From Coprothermobacterota bacterium (GTDB taxonomy: Bacteria > Caldisericota > JANLFM01), in contig JAPLHX010000149.1 in NCBI GenBank assembly GCA_026389415.1, forward strand, positions 1 to 5,611: 5,611 nt of DNA, written 5' to 3'. The notes beneath the pieces were generated by a model. That model searched no databases. It was not told where the DNA came from and saw only the letters and a program-made list of their open reading frames with translations. This document shows, piece after piece, positions 1-5,531 of this stretch (its first letter is position 1; the number at the start of each line of letters is the position of its first letter). The position numbers and the translations under genes are program-made.

Positions 1-1
1 A

Positions 2-1393
2 AAGGCCAAAACTCAAACTAAAATAGAAACTGCTTCTTTGCAACCCGAAGAAGCTCCTGTTCCTGTGAGCAATCTGAAGGGAAAGCGGGCGAAAACCAGT
101 TCGCCAACAGAAAACCTGACGGACTCAAGCGGTTCCACCAAGCGCAAGCGCGGGCCTGGAAAAAAAGAGAAACCGACAGCACCCCAGACCTTGGCAGAGC
201 CGGTAGAGTCAGCGGCGACCCGTCCGGAGCCAAGCGGTCACACCAAGCGCAAGCGCGGGCCTGGAAAAAAAGATAAACCGACAGCACCCCAGACCTTGGC
301 AGAGCCGGTAGAGTCAGCGGCGACCCGTCCGGGGAGAAAGGCCAAATCGATCCCCCCTGACCAGAAGGCCGCTGAAGACCACATTCCCGAAACAACGGTC
401 ACCGCCCCGGTCGTAAGTGAACCATCCGATCAACCATCCCTTCTCGGGCAACCTTTATCCCAGCTCGAAACGGAAACGATGGAATCACCCCTGCCCGACA
501 AGAAGGGAGCAGTAAGGGCCGGTAAAAAACCCAGAAAAATCAAGGCCGACCAGAAAGCCCAGACCTTGGCAGAGCCGGTAGAGTCAGTAACGGCCCGTCC
601 TGGTAGAAAGGCCAAATCGATCCTCCCCGACCAGAAGGCCGCTGAAGACCACATTCCCGAAACAACAGTCACAACCCCGGTCGTAAGTGAACCATCCGAT
701 CAACCCCCCCTTCTCGGGCAACCCTCATCCCAGCTCGAAACGGAAACGATGGAATCACCCCCGCCCGACAAGAAGGGAGCAGTAAGGACCGGCAAAAAAC
801 CCAGAAAAATCAAGGCCGACCAGAAAGCCCAGACCTCCGCCACCATTCTAACCCTGGGTGGCAAACAGGCCAAAGTTCAGGAATTGCTGGCCAAGGGAAA
901 GAGCCAGGGCAAGCTCACCTATCTGGAGATTATGGAAGCGTTGCAGGCGGTGCCGCTTTCTCCCGAGCAAATCGACGACATGTACCAGAACTTGGAGGAA
1001 TTGGGTATCCGCGTGCTGGACGACCATCGCGGCATCACCATCGAACCGCCGGTACCCGAAGAAGAGCTGAAAGACGAATACATCCTGGCCGGCGTGGATG
1101 TGGACGATCCCGTCCGCCTCTATTTAAAAGAGATCGGTAAAGTCCCTTTGCTCAACCAAGAGCAAGAGGTGGAATTGGCCAAAGGGGTCGAAGCCCAGGA
1201 TGAGGAATCGAAGAAGAAGCTGATCCAAGCCAACCTGCGCCTGGTGGTATCCATTGCCCACCATCCGGGTACCCGTACACATGGTAGAAACGATCAACAA
1301 GATGGTGAAAACCTCCCGTGCGCTGATGCAAAAACTGGGCCGGGAGCCCACCGAGGACGAGATCGCCAAGGAGATGCTGACCACGGTGGATAA
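2..1393 (+). CDS. rpoD: Primary sigma-70 factor, N-terminal fragment (broken gene, 5' end outside window)
   Basis: This is the N-terminal part of a housekeeping sigma factor, the RNA polymerase subunit that recognises promoters. The frame is open to the left edge (reads KAKTQTK before the TTG at 38), so the true start is probably outside the window. Counting from 38, residues 1 to about 270 are a Lys/Pro/Glu-rich, probably disordered extension with repeats. Residues about 279-330 (KVQELLAKGK, EIMEAL, EQIDDMYQ) match region 1.1, which points to a primary rather than an alternative sigma factor. Residues 356-407 (DDPVRLYLKEIGKVPLL to NLRLVVSIA) match region 1.2 and the start of 2.1. After Ala 1256-1258 the family sequence stops. 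The remaining codons to 1393 (HHPGTRTHGRN onwards) are out of frame and meaningless. With the fragment at 1254-1754 it forms one gene lacking region 2. Identity as sigma-70 is firm; whether the break is biological or an assembly error is open. Confidence 0.85.
   Translation, partial: KAKTQTKIETASLQPEEAPVPVSNLKGKRAKTSSPTENLTDSSGSTKRKRGPGKKEKPTAPQTLAEPVESAATRPEPSGHTKRKRGPGKKDKPTAPQTLAEPVESAATRPGRKAKSIPPDQKAAEDHIPETTVTAPVVSEPSDQPSLLGQPLSQLETETMESPLPDKKGAVRAGKKPRKIKADQKAQTLAEPVESVTARPGRKAKSILPDQKAAEDHIPETTVTTPVVSEPSDQPPLLGQPSSQLETETMESPPPDKKGAVRTGKKPRKIKADQKAQTSATILTLGGKQAKVQELLAKGKSQGKLTYLEIMEALQAVPLSPEQIDDMYQNLEELGIRVLDDHRGITIEPPVPEEELKDEYILAGVDVDDPVRLYLKEIGKVPLLNQEQEVELAKGVEAQDEESKKKLIQANLRLVVSIAHHPGTRTHGRNDQQDGENLPCADAKTGPGAHRGRDRQGDADHGG
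126..332 (+). repeat. Tandem repeat, 105-bp unit, two copies, in sigma N-terminus
   Basis: Copy 1 is about 126-230 and copy 2 about 231-332, at an exact offset of 105 bp (35 codons), so the frame is kept. Each copy encodes TKRKRGPGKK(E/D)KPTAP followed by QTLAEPVES and ATRP. Only a few bases differ between the copies, which suggests a recent duplication. The product is a basic, Pro-rich linker with no recognisable fold. Confidence 0.9.
290..829 (+). repeat. Tandem repeat, 270-bp unit, two copies, in sigma N-terminus
   Basis: Copy 1 is 290-559 and copy 2 is 560-829, an exact offset of 270 bp (90 codons). A third copy begins with CAGACC at 830 and then diverges. The units run from QTLAEPVES through RKAKSI, DQKAAEDHIPE, VVSEPSDQP and ETETMES to PRKIKADQKA. 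About 81 of 90 residues are identical between copies. The start of this unit is also the end of the 105-bp unit, so the two repeat families share one segment, present at 185, 290 and 560. Confidence 0.92.
1254..1263 (+). other. Deletion junction removing sigma region 2
   Basis: The frame encoding ..LVVSIA ends at 1258, a single C follows, and the frame encoding TIRVPVHM.. starts at 1260. In sigma-70 proteins the segment between SIA and TIR is about 57 residues (in E. coli RpoD from KKYTNRG to ADQAR). The net loss is therefore about 170 nt, which also explains the frame change: 57 codons less the single remaining base, which fits the last base of the lost Arg codon. Lost are most of region 2.1 and all of 2.2, 2.3 (aromatic melting residues) and 2.4 (-10 recognition). 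The deletion size is an estimate from family knowledge. Confidence 0.8.
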
Positions 1394-1754
1394 AGTCCGC
1401 GAGGTCCTGAAAGCAGCACAAGAACCAGTTTCACTCGAAGTGCCAATCGGTGAGGAAGAGGACTCCCACTTGGGAGATTTCGTAGAAGACAAGAAGATCA
1501 CCCCACCCTCTGATGCAGCCTTCCAAAGCCTGTTGCGCGATCAGGTACAGACCATCCTGGAGAGCTTGAGCTACCGGGAACAAAAAGTTCTGACCCTGCG
1601 GTTCGGCTTGGAAGATGGTCATCCGCGCACACTGGAAGAGGTCGGTCACTTTTTTGGTGTGACCCGGGAGCGCATTCGCCAAATCGAAGCCAAGGCCTTG
1701 CGCAAGCTGAAACATCCGTCCCGTTCACGCAAGCTAAAAGATTTCCTGGAGTAA
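1254..1754 (+). CDS. rpoD: Primary sigma-70 factor, C-terminal fragment (regions 3 and 4)
   Basis: This is the second half of the broken sigma factor, in a different frame from the first. Sigma homology begins at 1260 (TIRVPVHM), the canonical start of region 3.0. Counting from a TTG at 1254, region 3 covers residues 3-55 and the 3.2 linker (PVSLEVPIGEEEDSHLGDF) about 58-76. Regions 4.1 and 4.2 run about 90-160. The -35-binding helix-turn-helix is clear (RTLEEVGHFFGVTRERIRQ, then EAKALRKLKHP) and the protein ends normally with KDFLE and TAA. No ribosome binding site precedes the TTG, so separate translation is not supported and the ORF start there is an artefact of the junction. Both halves are well preserved with no other stops, so the break is recent or artefactual. 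A product with regions 3 and 4 alone would lack the main core-binding and -10 determinants. Confidence 0.85.
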   Translation: MPTIRVPVHMVETINKMVKTSRALMQKLGREPTEDEIAKEMLTTVDKVREVLKAAQEPVSLEVPIGEEEDSHLGDFVEDKKITPPSDAAFQSLLRDQVQTILESLSYREQKVLTLRFGLEDGHPRTLEEVGHFFGVTRERIRQIEAKALRKLKHPSRSRKLKDFLE

Positions 1755-1813
1755 CATACGTACCGAGTGGCGAGCTGGAATTCCCTCCCCTCCGGCTCCC
1801 GGCTGCTAGCACC

Positions 1814-2623
1814 ATGCTTCGTGAGACCCAAGCTCGTTCCATCCTAAACAAGTCCGCCATTCCCGGCATTGACTACACCATCAACCCCTATGTCGGCTGC
1901 CGGCACGCTTGCCTGTATTGCTATGCCGATTTCATGGGTCGTTTTACCGGCCACCGCGAGCCGTGGGGTACTTTCGTGGACGCCAAAATCAACGCGCCGG
2001 AGGTGCTTGCCCGCCAGTTGCGACGCACCCAACTTGGCTGCGTATCACTATCTACCGTCACCGACCCCTACCAACCGATTGAAGCTCGCTATCGACTGAC
2101 CCGCCGTTTGCTAGAGCAATTTGCCGGCACGGATTTCCAGGTATCAGTGCTCACCAAATCCTCCCTCGTCGTCCGAGATCTCGACGTCCTGCAGCAGATC
2201 TCCCGGGTCGAAGTCGGCTTCAGCCTAACCGCACTCGATCCTGCAATCGCTCGCCAATTCGAACCGGGCGCTTCCAGCCCGACACAGCGTCTGAAGGCCA
2301 TGCGCGACCTATCCGAGGCTGGAATCTCCACCTGGTTGTTCATCGCTCCCGCCCTCCCCTACTTCGCTGATACGGATCAGACGCTGGGTGCACTGTTTAT
2401 TGCTGCCAAACGAGCCGGAGCCCGTTCTGTTTTGGTGGACGGCTTTCAGTTTTACCCAAAACCGTGGAGCCGCGTCCGAGCGCTTTTAAAGAGCAAATAT
2501 GCCAAATTGGTGCCGCTGTACGAAGAGGTTCGGCGGAATCCAACGCCATTCCGTCTGTCTTTGCGCCAGTGCGTGGAAGCCAAGGTTTCCACGCACGGCT
2601 TACCCGCCCGCTGCGTCTTTTAA
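1814..2623 (+). CDS. SPL-family radical SAM protein
   Basis: This is a 269-residue protein of the family that includes spore photoproduct lyase (COG1533 type). It should bind a [4Fe-4S] cluster and cleave S-adenosylmethionine to a 5'-deoxyadenosyl radical in the cytosol. The cluster motif is CX3CX2C at Cys29, Cys33 and Cys36 (GCRHACLYCYA), preceded by DYTINPYVG as is typical of the family. Further family signatures are TDPYQPIE at 83-90, LTKSS at 113-117, and FEP at 149-151 with RLKAMRDLSEAGI following. The ATG at 1814 is chosen because RETQARSILNKS is the usual N-terminus; no clear Shine-Dalgarno precedes it. It begins 60 nt after the sigma gene on the same strand, so read-through is possible. 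It is shorter than true sporulation SPL (about 340 residues), and no sporulation gene is nearby. DNA-repair activity is therefore not assured, and the substrate is unknown. Confidence 0.88.
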   Translation: MLRETQARSILNKSAIPGIDYTINPYVGCRHACLYCYADFMGRFTGHREPWGTFVDAKINAPEVLARQLRRTQLGCVSLSTVTDPYQPIEARYRLTRRLLEQFAGTDFQVSVLTKSSLVVRDLDVLQQISRVEVGFSLTALDPAIARQFEPGASSPTQRLKAMRDLSEAGISTWLFIAPALPYFADTDQTLGALFIAAKRAGARSVLVDGFQFYPKPWSRVRALLKSKYAKLVPLYEEVRRNPTPFRLSLRQCVEAKVSTHGLPARCVF

Positions 2624-2629
2624 CCCTCC

Positions 2630-2659
2630 TTCCCATTTTTATTAACCTTGTGCTACACT
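2630..2659 (+). promoter_or_regulatory. Probable promoter of tRNA-Asn
   Basis: TACACT at 2654-2659 matches the -10 consensus at 4 of 6 positions and is preceded by TG one base upstream (an extended -10). An 18-nt spacer separates it from TTCCCA at 2630-2635, a weak -35 (4 of 6). Transcription would start near 2666, a few bases before the tRNA. The site lies directly after the stop codon of the radical SAM gene. Confidence 0.45.
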
Positions 2660-2673
2660 TTTTGCCAATCTGC

Positions 2674-2749
2674 TGCCTGGTAGCTCAATTGGCAGAGCGG
2701 CTGGCTGTTAACCAGCATGTTCGAGGTTCGAGTCCTCGCCAGGCAGCCA
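2674..2749 (+). tRNA. tRNA-Asn (anticodon GTT)
   Basis: A complete 76-nt cloverleaf. The acceptor stem TGCCTGG (2674-2680) pairs perfectly with CCAGGCA (2739-2745). The D stem is GCTC/GAGC (2683-2686 with 2695-2698). The anticodon stem GCTGG/CCAGC (2700-2704 with 2712-2716) encloses the loop CTGTTAA, anticodon GTT at 2707-2709, which reads asparagine codons AAC and AAT. The T stem CGAGG/CCTCG (2722-2726 with 2734-2738) encloses TTCGAGT. Discriminator G2746 is followed by a genomically encoded CCA at 2747-2749. Every stem is perfectly paired, so it is probably functional. Confidence 0.97.
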
Positions 2750-2843
2750 GGATCTTTTCTGTCGCCCTGAAGGACGGAGTATCGGTATCCAACCAGAACC
2801 AGGCCTTTAACGCCGTCCTGTTCCCCCCGAAGAGGATTACCTG

Positions 2844-2871
2844 GCCGCTCTAGCTTTTAGGATAGGGCGGC
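2844..2871. terminator. Hairpin in convergent gap, possible weak terminator
   Basis: GCCGCTCTA (2844-2852) pairs with TAGGGCGGC (2863-2871), nine pairs including one G-U on the + strand RNA; on the - strand RNA that pair becomes A-C. The loop is 10 nt. It sits between the tRNA end and the 3' end of the - strand cysteine-synthase-like gene, where a terminator is expected. Neither side has a clear T-run, so intrinsic termination is uncertain. The rest of 2750-2909 shows only a 7-bp inverted repeat (AGGACGG 2771-2777, CCGTCCT 2813-2819) and no gene. Confidence 0.3.
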
Positions 2872-2909
2872 AAGACGCTTCAGAATGTATGCAATGGGTT
2901 GAGTACAAC

Positions 2910-3875
2910 TTACTCCCATAAATCCGTACTCAAATACTTCAAACCTGAATCACAGAGGATGACGGCTATTGTCTTACTCTTAAAAGATGTCTGCAATAAA
3001 TGTAAAGCCGCCGCTACGTTGGCCCCAGATGAATATCCGGTAAAAATCCCTTCTTCACGCGCCAGTCGACGTGCCAGGCAAATAGCTTCTGTATCTGTCA
3101 CTTTCAAATATCCATCAACGTGTTCAGGCCGAAGCAGGGGCAAACTGGACATGGAATAGCCACCACCCTGAATGCGGTGGTTGGGATAGGTGACTGGCTC
3201 GCCCGCGAGCGCGGCCGCACCATCTGGCTCAACAACAAAACATCGTATCGAAGGGTTATGTTCTTTGAAAGCGGCAGCACATCCCGCAAATGAGCCGCCT
3301 GTGCCGACGAAATCGCAGAAGGCATCAATGACCCCACCGGATTGCTTGATAAATTCTGGTCCCGTGTGTAAATAGTGTGCACGGAAATTGCCTGTTAGCT
3401 GAAACTGATCCGCGCGAAAAGCGTTGCGTTCTGCAACGATGCGCTGCACCTCCCTTTCAACCAGTTCTAAATCCCCACCAGAAACTTGCCCTGGTTCAGA
3501 GTCTAGCAATTGGTCGACGAGGATAACTTCTGCTCCGAGCGCGAACATCATGCGCGCTCTTTCTATAGAATTCCCTTTGGACATGACTGCCACAAAGGGA
3601 TATCCTTTGATGCCACAGACAATCGCCAGCCCTGTACCCGTATTACCACTGGTCAACTCGACGACTGTCTGGCCGGACTTGAGTCTGCCTTCGGCTTTAG
3701 CATCTTCAACGATTTGACGGGCAATGCGATCCTTCTTTGAAAAGCCAGGGTTGAGATAATCGAGTTTAGCTAGAATTCGGCCATCCAGCCCTTGTGTGAG
3801 TCGGGACAATTCAACCAGGGGAGTGTCTCCAATGGCTTCAATTGCCGACGCAAGTGGTTTGTCTTGTTGAGTCAT
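2910..3875 (-). CDS. Cysteine synthase-family PLP-dependent enzyme
   Basis: A 321-residue fold-type II PLP enzyme of the O-acetylserine sulfhydrylase / cystathionine beta-synthase family, cytosolic, of normal length. Visible landmarks: NPGFSKKDR with Lys48 as the likely PLP Schiff-base lysine; the TSGNTG substrate loop at 75-80; the glycine-rich phosphate-binding GTGGS at 191-195; GYSSGA at 280-285; and the C-terminal CDSGLKYLST, whose Ser310 would contact the pyridine nitrogen. The usual cysteine-synthase motif is NPGGSVKDR, so Phe45 and Lys47 are departures next to the active lysine. The most likely reaction is cysteine formation from an activated serine and sulfide; a beta-lyase or another beta-replacement role cannot be excluded. 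Start: ATG at 3873-3875 with a strong AAGGAG 8 nt upstream. The preceding gap contains a reading frame whose stop overlaps this ATG as ATGA. The transporter gene upstream is on the same strand. Confidence 0.9.
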   Translation of the reverse strand: MTQQDKPLASAIEAIGDTPLVELSRLTQGLDGRILAKLDYLNPGFSKKDRIARQIVEDAKAEGRLKSGQTVVELTSGNTGTGLAIVCGIKGYPFVAVMSKGNSIERARMMFALGAEVILVDQLLDSEPGQVSGGDLELVEREVQRIVAERNAFRADQFQLTGNFRAHYLHTGPEFIKQSGGVIDAFCDFVGTGGSFAGCAAAFKEHNPSIRCFVVEPDGAAALAGEPVTYPNHRIQGGGYSMSSLPLLRPEHVDGYLKVTDTEAICLARRLAREEGIFTGYSSGANVAAALHLLQTSFKSKTIAVILCDSGLKYLSTDLWE

Positions 3876-4057
3876 GGATGATTCTCCTTTTGCTCCTGTT
3901 CAGTGAGTAAACTATCGGCATGCTCCGATTGATTGTGAACGTTTTGCATACAGCAGGCGCAGAGCGCGTTCGAAACTGCATCCAAGGAATTCGCCGTCGG
4001 TTGCTTCTTCCAGCTCAATTCAAGGCACCCAAGATAGCCGGACAAAGCATGTACAAA
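3872..4057 (-). other. Gap between transporter and PLP enzyme, with an overlapping reading frame of unknown status
   Basis: The 217-nt gap (3876-4092) holds no recognised gene. One - strand frame is open from a stop at 4058-4060 to a TGA at 3872-3874 that overlaps the PLP enzyme's ATG by the ATGA arrangement. It contains no ATG before a Met near the middle; TTG codons (4043-4045, 4016-4018) are possible starts but lack a Shine-Dalgarno. It encodes LCACC at 3950-3964. A second frame gives a protein-like stretch (ELEEATDGEFLGC, FERALRLLYAKR) ending at a TAG, also without a start. Downstream of the Cys codons is a dyad, ATCGG (3914-3918) with CCGAT (3925-3929). It may be a leader ORF, a decayed gene, or chance. 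Confidence 0.25.
3884..3889 (-). promoter_or_regulatory. Shine-Dalgarno of the cysteine-synthase-like gene
   Basis: AAGGAG on the - strand, 8 nt before the ATG at 3875, fixes that start. A second GGAG lies about 10 nt further upstream. Confidence 0.8.
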
Positions 4058-4088
4058 TCAAAATGTTAACGGAATCAACTTCTTGGGT
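4027..4088 (-). repeat. 8-bp inverted repeat just downstream of the transporter
   Basis: ACCCAAGA (4027-4034) and TCTTGGGT (4081-4088) are perfect complements separated by 46 nt, starting 5 nt past the transporter stop. There is no T-run after the stem. It could close a 3' structure, but the long loop makes this weak. Confidence 0.3.
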
Positions 4089-4092
4089 AGGC

Positions 4093-5250
4093 TCACTGTA
4101 CCTTAGGCTTGCGGATGAAGGGAACCGCAAGAACGGAAGTTAGACCTAGGCAAGTGAGAATAAGCATTGCTTGTGATAAGCCAACTATCCCCGCTAAGAA
4201 CCCAATCAAGACTGGTCCAACAGCAGCACCACCTGAGGTTCCAATACCCCAAACTAATGCATTAGCAAAGCCAGCAGCATGCGGGGGTACCATATCTCCA
4301 ACGAGTGTTAGCACAACGGGAAACATGCTGTAGATGAAGAATCCGGCCAGGATGAGCCAGATAACCGATGGCCAGAGCAGGAATAGAAGGAAGAAGAAAG
4401 CACCGCCAAAGCCGGCGAAACCAAAGATAAAACGGCGACCCAAACGATCGGAGAGGAATCCCAATATGGGCTGCCCCAGTACTGCTCCCACCATCGAAGA
4501 AGTCAGTATTAATCCGAGATCGACACTGAAAGTAACGTGATACACATCAACTAACAACGTTGGAAGAAACTGAGCTGTACTCATAGCAAACATGTTCCAT
4601 AGAAAAGAAATCAAGGTAATCAGAATAATGGTTGGCCAAATTTTGGCCGCTAAAACTGTTTTTCCTTCCATGGGTGCGAGTTTTGCTGTTTCCCTGCCAA
4701 ATAATGGCATAGCTGCTAGAATGGAAAATCCTCCTAGGATCAATAGAGTGGGCAACATACTGGGCTGACCGAGTGCCAAGTTGGTGAACAGAAACATGGT
4801 CAGGGTTGGATAGAGTGCCCGACCAATGCTTCCCAATGCTCCATTAAGGCCCATGACAGAACCAGCTCGATTTTTGAAAATTTGCGTAAGTGAAACAGCT
4901 CCGAGGGGATGATAGAAAGCAGACGAGAAACCAGCCAAGGCTACACAAATGAAGATGGCCACCAGACTGCCGCTTTCAACAGCCACACTTAAAATCATTA
5001 GACTCAGTCCCCATAGCAGGATGCCGAGCCCGATGAGACGGTTTGGTTTTCGATACAGATCGGTTAACCGTCCAACAAGGGGGGCTGAGAGGGCTGAAAC
5101 AGCCCAATAAGTTCCACCAAGGAATCCAACTAGCAGTGTGGATATCCCTAAGGAGGAGAGTAAGAAAGTATAAACAATAGGTAACACCACGCCATTGCCA
5201 TCATTTACGAAATGGCTGATGGAGACGAGCCAGAATGTCTTGCGGTTCAT
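4093..5250 (-). CDS. MFS transporter, fosmidomycin-resistance (Fsr)-like
   Basis: A 385-residue integral inner-membrane protein with about 12 hydrophobic helices in two halves. They are split by a polar loop around residues 184-203 (GRETAKLAPMEGK). The N-terminus carries SHFVNDGNGVVLP (12-24), a signature I associate with Fsr-type major facilitators, as is FYHPLGA at 112-118. Motif A-like loops occur in both halves: GRLTDLYRKPNR at 60-71 and GFLSDRLGRR at 264-273. The family uses the proton gradient to export small molecules; members include drug and amino-acid-related exporters, and the substrate here is unknown. The start at 5248-5250 has GGAG 5 nt upstream. The next gene downstream on this strand is a cysteine-synthase-like enzyme after 217 nt, so a shared metabolic role is possible but unproven. 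The leader is long and can fold over the Shine-Dalgarno. Confidence 0.9.
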   Translation of the reverse strand: MNRKTFWLVSISHFVNDGNGVVLPIVYTFLLSSLGISTLLVGFLGGTYWAVSALSAPLVGRLTDLYRKPNRLIGLGILLWGLSLMILSVAVESGSLVAIFICVALAGFSSAFYHPLGAVSLTQIFKNRAGSVMGLNGALGSIGRALYPTLTMFLFTNLALGQPSMLPTLLILGGFSILAAMPLFGRETAKLAPMEGKTVLAAKIWPTIILITLISFLWNMFAMSTAQFLPTLLVDVYHVTFSVDLGLILTSSMVGAVLGQPILGFLSDRLGRRFIFGFAGFGGAFFFLLFLLWPSVIWLILAGFFIYSMFPVVLTLVGDMVPPHAAGFANALVWGIGTSGGAAVGPVLIGFLAGIVGLSQAMLILTCLGLTSVLAVPFIRKPKVQ

Positions 5251-5252
5251 CT

Positions 5253-5373
5253 AGTCTCCGGCATCAAAGCCTTATGTAATACGGTTGAAAAGCATTGCAT
5301 GACAAAGCGTTAGTCCAAAATAGCCGTTCCTCCTGATCCCGGAGACTTCTTGGACTGTTCAGCCTCCGGCTGA
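5253..5373 (-). promoter_or_regulatory. Candidate RNA switch sequestering the transporter's Shine-Dalgarno
   Basis: On the - strand RNA, CCGGAGACT at 5261-5253 includes the Shine-Dalgarno GGAG (5256-5259). Its perfect 9-nt complement AGTCTCCGG lies about 80 nt upstream at 5347-5339. The same complement lies inside another possible hairpin. That hairpin is closed by AGTCCAA (5356-5350) and TTGGACT (5318-5312), with CTCC (5344-5341) facing GGAG (5333-5330). The two folds exclude each other, as in translational riboswitches or leader-peptide control. A further 6-bp hairpin (5359-5364 with 5368-5373) lies just upstream. I do not recognise any known riboswitch class. Confidence 0.35.
5276..5305 (-). 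promoter_or_regulatory. Candidate promoter close to the transporter
   Basis: On the - strand, TTGTCA (5300-5305, 5 of 6 to the -35 consensus) is followed after 18 nt by TATTAC (5276-5281, 4 of 6 to the -10). Transcription would start near 5269 and give a leader of only about 20 nt. If this is the real promoter, the folded leader upstream would not be part of the transporter mRNA. Confidence 0.3.
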
Positions 5374-5531
5374 TCGTTGTGTAGTGCGGGCCGGTGTGCT
5401 GAGCCCCTTCATGCTGGCTATAGGGGAGCCGCTCCACGGCAGCTGGATCCTTTTGCAGGAAGCAGTCGTTCCGAGAAGACGGATTTATGGAACCTAAGTT
5501 GGTTTTCATCTGCAATTAGTTAGTCTCCATG

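Noticed and set aside
18..395. Antisense frame of 125 codons over the sigma repeats
   Set aside because: It is the shadow of the repetitive sigma N-terminus; its own repeated peptide simply mirrors the 105-bp DNA repeat.
290..829. CRISPR-like or mobile repeat
   Set aside because: The units are adjacent without spacers, keep the reading frame and encode the sigma extension, so they are tandem duplications within a gene.
1254..1393. Programmed frameshift in the sigma gene
   Set aside because: A frameshift would not remove about 57 conserved residues; a region 2 coding segment is absent in every frame.
1124..1869. Several - strand frames across the sigma C-terminal half
   Set aside because: They are antisense to well-conserved sigma regions 3 and 4 and have no domain signature or ribosome binding site.
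2464..2853. + strand frame of 129 codons
   Set aside because: It runs through the end of the radical SAM gene and straight through the tRNA-Asn.
4031..4056. Promoter for the PLP enzyme (TTGATT with a TATCTT-like -10)
   Set aside because: The spacer would be 19 nt and the -10 matches at only 4 of 6 positions; too weak to list.
5253..5373. Known riboswitch or T-box in the transporter leader
   Set aside because: I looked for the T-box AGGGTGGNACCGCG core and for SAM-I, fluoride and guanidine signatures and found none.
5264..5515. 83-residue - strand protein upstream of the transporter as a real gene
   Set aside because: No Shine-Dalgarno, no recognisable motif, and it overlaps the structured leader; kept only as a hypothesis for coupling.
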